Shown here piece after piece: positions 1 through 5,467 of a stretch of DNA of 8,544 bases. Origin of the DNA: Bacteroidetes bacterium UBA4009 (GTDB lineage Bacteria; Bacteroidota; Bacteroidia; NS11-12g; UBA9320); assembly GCA_002384205.1 (NCBI GenBank), contig DGBH01000074.1, positions 1 through 8,544 of the forward strand, in the 5' to 3' direction. A program made the translations under genes and the position numbers. Numbering within the stretch: the stretch's first letter is position 1; each line of letters starts with the position of its first letter. Under the pieces are notes generated by a model. It was not told where the DNA came from and made no database searches. It worked only from the letters and a program-made list of their open reading frames with translations.

Positions 1-481
1 TATAATGTGGATTTAGTTGAAAAGGAATAAGATGAAGTGCATTAAAAGAACTGGGTTGTACTATTGGCATATCGTTCGTAGTGCAAATAGTAGGGCCAGC
101 AATGTTAGACCCTGCGCTCCAACCTGCATAAGGAATTCCAGCGGTCACTGCCTCTTGAATTGCATTTACAAGATTTAAATCTTGTAATGATTTTAATAAA
201 TGAAATGTATTACCTCCACCTACAAAAATCGCTGAAGCATTTGATATAACTTCTCGTTTATCTTCGAAATTATCCAAATTATTTACTTGTACACCAACGG
301 GTCTTAAGGCATCATTAACCTTGTCGGTATATTCTTGGTATGAAAAACCAACCGCAGCATACGGAACAAAGAGTATGTTTTCAGAATGCCCATTAATAAA
401 ATATGCAATGATGCTTTTGCACCATTGCATATATTTTTCTTGATAATTAGTCGAGTTACTAAGTAAAAGAAGTTTACTCAA
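1..481 (-). CDS. pepE: Dipeptidase E (alpha-aspartyl dipeptidase, peptidase family S51), 3' end beyond the window
   Basis: Cytoplasmic serine peptidase that hydrolyses dipeptides with an N-terminal aspartate. 160 codons are visible and the C-terminus lies off the left edge. The translation follows PepE closely: an N-terminal LLLLSNST strand (residues 4-11), VGGGNTFHLLK (87-97), the nucleophile elbow GWSAGSN with Ser122, TTNDMPI with Asp137, and LNPHY with His159 at the very edge. These match the Salmonella/E. coli Ser120-Asp135-His157 triad with a constant offset of two residues, so the enzyme looks intact as far as it is seen. The chosen start is TTG at 481: the only codons between it and the in-frame upstream stop are GTA, ATA, AAA and GAT, and the first internal ATG (residue 18) would remove the conserved first strand. 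It begins 8 bases after the tandem TAA stops of the FKBP gene, so it is probably translated from the same transcript. Family assignment is firm; the TTG start is inferred. Confidence 0.93.
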   Translation of the reverse strand, partial: MSKLLLLSNSTNYQEKYMQWCKSIIAYFINGHSENILFVPYAAVGFSYQEYTDKVNDALRPVGVQVNNLDNFEDKREVISNASAIFVGGGNTFHLLKSLQDLNLVNAIQEAVTAGIPYAGWSAGSNIAGPTICTTNDMPIVQPSSFNALHLIPFQLNPHY

Positions 482-489
482 ATCTTTTA

Positions 490-1182
490 TTACTTAGAAA
501 TCTCCAATAGTTCTACTTCAAATACTAATGTAGCATTTGCTGGGATAGGGCCTGTAGCTCTTGAACCATATGCTAAGTCGCTTGGTATTACTAGTTCCCA
601 CTTAGAACCAACTGGCATCATTAATAAAGCTTCTGTCCATCCCGGTATAACTTGATCCGTCTTAAACTTAGCCGGTTCGCCTCTTTCGATTGAACTATCA
701 AATACAGTTCCGTCAATTAATTTACCAGTATAATGTACTGTTACTTCTTGACCCGTTTTGGGTATTTCTCCAGTTCCTTCCTTTAACACTTTGTACTGTA
801 AGCCACTTTCAGTTACCTTGACATCTGCTTTAGCTTTATTGGCATTGCAAAATGAATCAGATGCTGCTTTTTCAACGGCACCTTTAGCTTCATCTAATTT
901 GCCAAAGTAAGCACGCATAAATGTTCCTGCTACCTCTTCACTAATCTCTACCTCTTTTCCTTCAAACACTCTTTGCATTCCGGTTAGAAATGATTTGAAA
1001 TCAATTTCTGATAGTCCTGCTTTAGTTTTTAACCCGTCTGCATAATCTGCTCCCAAAAGATAACTTACTGAGTCTAATTCAGTAGCTAGTTCTGTTTCTT
1101 TAGAAGTATCAACGCTCATTCCCGATTTGCTACAAGCACTAATCATTAGTGCTACGCCAGCTAGTATTACGATTTTTTTCAT
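490..1182 (-). CDS. FKBP-type peptidyl-prolyl cis-trans isomerase, lipoprotein (Mip/FkpA-like)
   Basis: Catalyses cis-trans isomerisation of Xaa-Pro bonds, acting as a folding helper outside the cytoplasm. Residues 1-17 form a lipoprotein signal peptide: MKK, a hydrophobic core, and the lipobox ISAC with Cys17 as the lipidated residue. No acidic run follows the Cys, so nothing suggests surface export and a periplasm-facing lipoprotein is likely. Residues about 30-120 are the helical FKBP N-terminal dimerisation region, and about 125-228 the FKBP catalytic domain. Residues matching the FKBP12 pocket are visible: Tyr151 (VHYTG), Phe161-Asp162 (VFDSS), Arg167, Phe173, Val178-Ile179, Trp182 (VIPGW), Tyr205 (LAYGS) and Phe221 (LVFEVEL). 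At 230 residues it has the usual Mip/FkpA size. The gene sits 36 bases after the ABC-F stop and ends in two consecutive TAA codons just before pepE, consistent with an operon. The client proteins cannot be read from the sequence. Confidence 0.95.
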   Translation of the reverse strand: MKKIVILAGVALMISACSKSGMSVDTSKETELATELDSVSYLLGADYADGLKTKAGLSEIDFKSFLTGMQRVFEGKEVEISEEVAGTFMRAYFGKLDEAKGAVEKAASDSFCNANKAKADVKVTESGLQYKVLKEGTGEIPKTGQEVTVHYTGKLIDGTVFDSSIERGEPAKFKTDQVIPGWTEALLMMPVGSKWELVIPSDLAYGSRATGPIPANATLVFEVELLEISK

Positions 1183-1218
1183 GTATATATTTGTTAAAAT
1201 TTTTTATTCTACGATAAT

Positions 1219-2841
1219 TTAAATAGCCTCAATAGTGAGACCCTCATACAGTGCTTCTCTTCTCTCTTTCAATTCCGTATCTTCACGATAAGAATCGTAA
1301 TCGGTAGGTTTATCTATTACGCCATGTGGTCCGATTTCGAGTACTCTATCGGCAATGCTTTGAATGAAGTGATGATCATGAGATGTAAATAGCACTGTTC
1401 CTTTATAATCCTTCAAACTGTTATTAAAAGCCGTAATAGATTCTAAGTCTAAGTGATTTAAAGGCTCATCAAGTAAAAGCATATTTGGATTTGCAAGCAT
1501 TAAGCGCGATATCATACAGCGTACTTTTTCACCACCGCTCAGTACGTTACATTGTTTTAATGCTTCGTCGCCACTAAATAACATTTTACCTAAGAAACCT
1601 CTTATGAATGTTTCATCTTTCTCATCCGAATACTGACGCAACCAATCGACTAAGCTAAGTGATGAAGTAAAGTACTCATCGTTATGATTTGGAAGGTAAG
1701 CGTTATTAATAGTAATACCCCACTCTATAGATCCACTATCTGGCTCTATCTCACCGTTTAAGACTTGATAAAACTTAGAAGTAATGATGCTATGCTTAGA
1801 ATATAAAAACACCTTGTCACCTTTATTTACGCTAAAGGAAATATTGTTAAAATAAGGAGCTAAAGACAGATTGCTCACATTGAGAATTTGGTCACCGGCT
1901 TCTCTTTCTTGCACAAAAATAATCGCTGGATACTTTCTGCTGGAAGGTTTTATTTCATCCAAGTTTAAGTTCTCCAACATCTTTTTACGCGATGTTGCTT
2001 GTTTTGATTTTTTAACGTTAGCACTAAAACGAGCAATAAATTCTTGAAGCTCTTTCTTGCGCTCTTCCGATTTTTTATTTTGGTTTTGTTGTTGTCTAAG
2101 CGCTAATTGTGAACTTTCATACCAAAAAGTATAATTACCCCCAAATTGGTTAATTTTATTAAAATCTATATCGACTACTTGCGTGCAAACCGAGTCTAAG
2201 AAATGTCTATCGTGTGAAACGACTATAACCAAGTTAGGGAAGTTTACGATGAAGTTTTCTAACCAAGAAACCGTTTCAATGTCCAAGTCATTGGTAGGCT
2301 CATCCATTACCAATATATCAGGATTACCAAAAAGAGCTTGAGCAATCAGTACACGTACTTTTTCATTATTACTCAGGTCTTTCATGAGCATATGATGTTT
2401 TTCTTGCACTATACCTAAACCACCTAACAACTCGCCTGCTTCACTTTCGGCCATCCAACCATTCATTTCTGCGAATTTTTCCTCCAAATCTGCGGCTTTA
2501 ATACCATCCTCTTCATTGAAATCTGGCTTCATGTACAATTCATCTTTTTCAAGCATGATGGCATACATTTCTTTGTGACCTTGTAAAACAACATTTAGTA
2601 CAGGCACATTATCAAAAGCAAAGTGATCTTGGCTTAGAACGGCCATACGCTTACCTCTCTCAATAGAAACATGACCATTTGTACTTTCCATTTCACCGGT
2701 AAGCACTTTTAAGAAAGTAGATTTACCAGCGCCATTTGCCCCAATAATGCCGTAGCAATTGTTAGTGGTAAACTTTAAGTTTACTTCTTCAAATAGAATT
2801 CGTTTTCCGAAACGGATGGATAAATCGTTGACTGTAATCAT
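1219..2841 (-). CDS. ABC-F family ATPase (YbiT-like), duplicated nucleotide-binding domains
   Basis: Soluble ABC protein without membrane segments. ABC-F members bind ribosomes and influence translation, or confer resistance to ribosome-targeting antibiotics; the 540-residue length and motifs resemble E. coli YbiT. Domain 1: Walker A GANGAGKST (34-42), an arm-like insert around 87-135, signature LSNNE (156-160), Walker B ILVMDEP (176-182) and switch His210 (VVSHDRHF). The linker, about 240-315, is Gln/Lys-rich and includes FSANVKKSKQATSRKK, as in other ABC-F proteins. Domain 2: signature LSGGEK (434-439), Walker B LLLDEP (455-460) and switch His488. Its Walker A is degenerate: SKHSIITS (348-355) stands where GxxGxGKS should be, with Thr354 in place of the lysine, and DEPTNHLD reads DEPLNHLD. 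Domain 1 also lacks the canonical SGG signature. No cue supports antibiotic resistance over a housekeeping role. It is the first gene of the apparent ABC-F/FKBP/pepE operon. Confidence 0.95.
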   Translation of the reverse strand: MITVNDLSIRFGKRILFEEVNLKFTTNNCYGIIGANGAGKSTFLKVLTGEMESTNGHVSIERGKRMAVLSQDHFAFDNVPVLNVVLQGHKEMYAIMLEKDELYMKPDFNEEDGIKAADLEEKFAEMNGWMAESEAGELLGGLGIVQEKHHMLMKDLSNNEKVRVLIAQALFGNPDILVMDEPTNDLDIETVSWLENFIVNFPNLVIVVSHDRHFLDSVCTQVVDIDFNKINQFGGNYTFWYESSQLALRQQQNQNKKSEERKKELQEFIARFSANVKKSKQATSRKKMLENLNLDEIKPSSRKYPAIIFVQEREAGDQILNVSNLSLAPYFNNISFSVNKGDKVFLYSKHSIITSKFYQVLNGEIEPDSGSIEWGITINNAYLPNHNDEYFTSSLSLVDWLRQYSDEKDETFIRGFLGKMLFSGDEALKQCNVLSGGEKVRCMISRLMLANPNMLLLDEPLNHLDLESITAFNNSLKDYKGTVLFTSHDHHFIQSIADRVLEIGPHGVIDKPTDYDSYREDTELKERREALYEGLTIEAI

Positions 2842-3017
2842 GTATTGCTAAAAGCGTGCAATATTAGGTGTTTAAATTGGGAAAGTATCTATGTTCATGG
2901 CAGATTAGAGTGAAGTTCTTCTTCCAAACTACCTTCAAAGTCCTAATCACTTGATAATGAGGTGTGACCAATGGATTGCAAAGTGCTTTATGGGCAAGAA
3001 GAGGCGTAGGATAAAGT

Positions 3018-3048
3018 CAAAATAGTTGGTTATTTTTATTATCCCAAA
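3018..3048 (-). promoter_or_regulatory. Candidate Bacteroidota-type promoter for the ABC-F operon
   Basis: On the minus strand, TTTG (3048-3045) is followed after 20 bases by TATTTTG (3024-3018). This resembles the Bacteroidota -33 TTTG and -7 TAnnTTTG pair, except that the -7 box is one base short. The inverted repeat at 3029-3060 fills the spacer and covers the -33 box, so a protein bound there could block or modulate this promoter. Such short motifs occur by chance in A/T-rich DNA, so confidence is low. Confidence 0.3.
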
Positions 3049-3060
3049 AATAAAAATAAC
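3029..3060. repeat. Perfect 12-base inverted repeat with 8-base centre
   Basis: GTTATTTTTATT (3029-3040) and AATAAAAATAAC (3049-3060) are exact reverse complements separated by ATCCCAAA. Neither strand has a T-run directly after the dyad, and the stem is mostly A-T pairs, so it does not look like an intrinsic terminator. Its position between divergent genes and across a candidate promoter fits an operator or a DNA-bending site. The repeat is seen directly; the function is inference. Confidence 0.8.
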
Positions 3061-3133
3061 AAAAAGAAAAATAATTAGCGTACGTTTGTTATAATTCAAA
3101 GGAAACAAAAATGGCTTTCATTTATATTTCTAT

Positions 3134-3141
3134 TAGTTTTG
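3134..3141 (+). promoter_or_regulatory. Candidate -7 box (TAGTTTTG) for the RRM gene
   Basis: TAGTTTTG matches the Bacteroidota TAnnTTTG consensus exactly. The matching -33 position holds only ATGG (3111-3114), a weak fit to TTTG, with a 19-base gap. Transcription would start near 3148 and give a leader of about 40 bases. If this promoter is used, the short reading frame at 3111-3182 would not be translated from its ATG. Confidence 0.3.
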
Positions 3142-3187
3142 CCATGGCAGTAACCTGTAAATTCAACTTATTTTTTAATTAAACACA

Positions 3188-3454
3188 ATGAACATTTTCG
3201 TAGCAAGTTTGCCATTTAGTGCAGACGACCAAGACCTTAGAGAGATTTTTGAACCATTTGGTGAAGTAACTTCTGCTAAAGTAATTTTTGACCGTGACAG
3301 AAACAGATCTAAAGGATTTGGCTTTGTAGAGATGGCTGATAATGCAGCTGCTCAAAACGCTATCAGTGAGCTTAACGATTCTACTTACGAGGGAAGACCT
3401 CTAGTAGTAAAAGAAGCTGAAGATAGACCACAACGTACCGAAAGAAGATACTAA
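3188..3454 (+). CDS. Single-RRM RNA-binding protein
   Basis: An 88-residue protein made almost entirely of one RNA recognition motif, the babbab fold that binds single-stranded RNA in the cytoplasm. RNP2 is IFVASL (3-8), with Phe4 as the stacking aromatic. RNP1 is KGFGFVEM (42-49), with Phe44 and Phe46 as stacking aromatics. The rest of the domain runs to about residue 76, followed by a short charged Arg-rich tail (EDRPQRTERRY). Small proteins of this type occur in Bacteroidota and cyanobacteria, where some are cold-responsive, but nothing here shows cold regulation. The start is fixed: an in-frame TAA lies at 3176-3178 and the only following start codon is the ATG at 3188. No Shine-Dalgarno is present. 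The gene has its own strong terminator 33 bases downstream, so it is probably monocistronic. Confidence 0.96.
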   Translation: MNIFVASLPFSADDQDLREIFEPFGEVTSAKVIFDRDRNRSKGFGFVEMADNAAAQNAISELNDSTYEGRPLVVKEAEDRPQRTERRY

Positions 3455-3486
3455 GAATATAATTTTTAAGAAATTCTTTAATTCTG

Positions 3487-3522
3487 AAGCCCATCCCACT
3501 TTTGTGGTGATGGGCTTTTTTT
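3487..3522 (+). terminator. Rho-independent terminator after the RRM gene
   Basis: AAGCCCATC (3487-3495) pairs with GATGGGCTT (3509-3517). The stem continues as CCAC (3496-3499) with GTGG (3504-3507) across a single bulged T at 3508, and TTTT (3500-3503) is the loop. A run of seven T residues (3516-3522) follows on the plus strand. The reverse strand lacks a T-run after the hairpin, so it works rightward only and separates the RRM gene from the next one. Confidence 0.92.
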
Positions 3523-3611
3523 AGGATCATCTTAAACCTAAGGTTAAGTAAGTTATTCACTAAATATGGTTGATGGCATTCAATTTTTAATGATAATGCT
3601 AACCTTGTACT

Positions 3612-4652
3612 ATGCTAGCATATTCAGATACAAAAATACAAGAGGTTGTACTTCATTTTGTAGGCAATTCTTTTCACGAGGAAAGACTAACCTTGGGTAA
3701 TACCAAGCTAGCATTTACACCTGAAGTAGAAGAGCATTTACTGACCTATTTTTTGTCATCCTTTAAGGAAAACGAGTTTTATAGGTTTCACCACGAGTCG
3801 AACCTTAATTTGAATGAGCTATTTTCATACGCAGAAGCTATTTTTGAAAATCCAGCAGACTTAGTATCTCACTCCAAAAGCATAGCTAAGCATTTATACG
3901 AAAACAGTAATCATCCTAAAATAAAGGGTGGTGAATTATATATAGTACATATACATAATTGCCTATTGGAAGGAGAGCCAACAGATGCTATTGGTATTTT
4001 TAAATCAGAGACTAAAGACACGTTTTTAGATATAACCGCTGAAGAGGGTGATTTTAGCATCACTAGTGCTGAAGGGATTCATATTAAAAACCTAGATAAG
4101 GGTTGTATCATATTTAACACCGAAAAAGAAGACGGCTATGTGCTGAACGTGATTGATAACACCAATAAAGGAAGTGATGCCAAGTTTTGGTTTGACCATT
4201 TTTTACATGTAAAACAACGTGAAGACGCCTATTATCAAACTTCCAGTGTTATGCAAATTGCCAAAGAATTTATCACGAAGGAACTCCCCAAAGCATTTTC
4301 TGCAGATAAAGCAGACCAGGCAGAGATGTTGAATAAATCCGCTTCTTATTTCAAAGAACAAGATCACTTTGACCTATCTGAATTTGCTAATGTAGTCATT
4401 CAGCAGCCCGATATTATGGATAGCTTTCATGATTTTACTACGTCGTATCAAAAAGAACGAGCTATTAGCATTCCTGAAAATTTTGCACTCAACGAAACCG
4501 CAATCAACAAGAAAAAAGGTGTTTTTAAAAGTGTAATCAAATTGGATAGAAATTTTTCAGTCTATGTGCACGGCGACCGAAATAAAATAGAAAGAGGCCA
4601 AGACGAAAGTGGTCGTAAATTCTATACCCTTTGGTATGACGAAGAAAAGTAA
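3612..4652 (+). CDS. Nucleoid-associated protein, NdpA/YejK (37-kDa, NA37) family
   Basis: A 346-residue protein close in length to E. coli YejK (335). The N-terminus fits the family: a strand with VVLHFVGN (12-19) followed by an EERLTL segment. Other family-like stretches are the mid-region ELYIVHIHNCLLEG (about 107-120), the AIGIFKSETKDTFLDI stretch (126-141), a central domain with WFDHFLHVK, and the C-terminal IKLDRNFSVYVHG strand followed by a final TLWYDEEK. Family members co-purify with the nucleoid; their biochemical role is poorly defined, so I claim only nucleoid association. No catalytic motif is visible. The start is well supported, because an in-frame TAA lies at 3600-3602 and ATG 3612 is the first start after it. 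It follows the RRM terminator, so it needs its own promoter in 3523-3611, but no convincing box was found there. The rhomboid gene follows after 25 bases. Confidence 0.88.
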   Translation: MLAYSDTKIQEVVLHFVGNSFHEERLTLGNTKLAFTPEVEEHLLTYFLSSFKENEFYRFHHESNLNLNELFSYAEAIFENPADLVSHSKSIAKHLYENSNHPKIKGGELYIVHIHNCLLEGEPTDAIGIFKSETKDTFLDITAEEGDFSITSAEGIHIKNLDKGCIIFNTEKEDGYVLNVIDNTNKGSDAKFWFDHFLHVKQREDAYYQTSSVMQIAKEFITKELPKAFSADKADQAEMLNKSASYFKEQDHFDLSEFANVVIQQPDIMDSFHDFTTSYQKERAISIPENFALNETAINKKKGVFKSVIKLDRNFSVYVHGDRNKIERGQDESGRKFYTLWYDEEK

Positions 4653-4677
4653 CTAATCAATCCTAAAAAGCGACAAA

Positions 4678-5334
4678 ATGGACGACTTAACACTCATAGT
4701 TACCTTAATAATAGGCGTTACAGGATATATTTCATATCTAGGTTTTGAAAAAAAGACGTTTTTCTACGCCCATGCATTCAATGTAAATAGTATTCTGCAG
4801 GGCAAAGACTACAAACGCCTTTTTACATCCGGATTACTACATGCCGATTGGATGCACTTCGGATTCAATATGCTTACCTTATACTTTTTTGGGCCTATCT
4901 TGGAACAAAAAGTAGGACCAATCTGGTTTCTGGGTATTTATACCATAAGTCTTTTAGGAGGCAACATACTATCGCTGTACATTCACAAAGCCAATGCTCA
5001 TTACACAGCAGTTGGGGCCTCTGGTGCGGTTACAGGAATCATATTTGCTTGCATAGCCATGTTCCCGGATATGAATTTATACCTAATGCTGTTGCCCATC
5101 GCCATACCTAGTTGGGCGTTTGGACTACTTTACGTTTCATATAGTGTGTATGGTATAAAAAGCAAAAGAGACAATATTGGCCACGAAGCACACTTAGGTG
5201 GTGGTATAGCAGGTTTATTGGTAGCTCTTATCCATTCTCCATTTATGTTGTCTGAAAATTATTTACCCATCTTATTTATATTGGTTCCGAGCACGCTATT
5301 TTTACTCGTCGTTACGCGAAAACCTAAGCTTTAG
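4678..5334 (+). CDS. Rhomboid family intramembrane serine protease
   Basis: A polytopic membrane protease of 218 residues that cleaves substrates inside or near the membrane. Hydrophobic spans lie at roughly 4-22, 58-76, 83-102, 112-129, 133-157, 168-188 and 192-212. The catalytic dyad is visible: Ser115 in GASGAVTG and His172 in HEAHLGGGIAG. The oxyanion-side motif His60-xxx-Asn64 (HFGFN) matches GlpG His150/Asn154, and GASGA and HLGG are the usual rhomboid signatures. All key residues are present, so it is predicted active; the substrate is unknown. Only 25 bases separate it from the nucleoid-associated protein gene and no terminator lies between, so they are probably co-transcribed, although a shared function is not evident. 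No Shine-Dalgarno precedes ATG 4678. It converges on uvrA, with 133 bases between the two stops. Confidence 0.95.
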   Translation: MDDLTLIVTLIIGVTGYISYLGFEKKTFFYAHAFNVNSILQGKDYKRLFTSGLLHADWMHFGFNMLTLYFFGPILEQKVGPIWFLGIYTISLLGGNILSLYIHKANAHYTAVGASGAVTGIIFACIAMFPDMNLYLMLLPIAIPSWAFGLLYVSYSVYGIKSKRDNIGHEAHLGGGIAGLLVALIHSPFMLSENYLPILFILVPSTLFLLVVTRKPKL

Positions 5335-5467
5335 GAGATCCACCTAAAAATTGGTTGACATGTATTTCTATAACGTATAGCGATAACAGGCATTAGATCC
5401 ACTTGTATTCCAACTAAATTATCCTAGGAGAAATAGCCTTTCAGCAAAACGGAGTGGCTTTAAATGC

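Larger units (their letters stand above)
2842..3187. other. Gene-free divergent regulatory region between the ABC-F and RRM genes
   Basis: This 346-base stretch separates the minus-strand ABC-F start from the plus-strand RRM gene start. No conserved protein was recognised in either direction. It holds a perfect 12-base inverted repeat (3029-3060), a candidate leftward promoter overlapping that repeat (3018-3048), a candidate rightward promoter box (3134-3141) and a 23-codon plus-strand reading frame (3111-3182) preceded by AAAGGAA. If the leftward promoter is right, the ABC-F mRNA would have a leader of roughly 170 bases. I saw no clear riboswitch or terminator fold in that leader. The region around 3029-3110 is strongly A/T rich, with long runs of A on the plus strand. 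Confidence 0.75.

Noticed and set aside
2362..2376. LSNNE in ABC-F domain 1 as evidence of a pseudogene
   Set aside because: The reading frame is full length, and the Walker A, Walker B and switch His of the same domain are intact. YbiT-type proteins as I recall them also lack the canonical first signature, so this is divergence rather than decay.
4848..5111. Plus-strand reading frame of 87 codons inside the rhomboid gene
   Set aside because: It lies wholly inside the rhomboid coding region in another frame and its translation has no recognisable domain; rhomboid's motifs are intact in the other frame.
5336..5402. Direct repeat AGATCCAC at 5336-5343 and 5395-5402
   Set aside because: An eight-base repeat in a 133-base gap is expected by chance and has no flanking mobile-element or attachment-site features.
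5335..5467. Possible bidirectional terminator between rhomboid and uvrA
   Set aside because: The only dyads found are very short: CCTAA/TTAGG at 5323-5335 overlapping the rhomboid stop, CTATA/TATAG, and a 4-5 base GGCTT/AAGCC stem. None is followed by a T-run on either strand. Termination here is presumably by another route.
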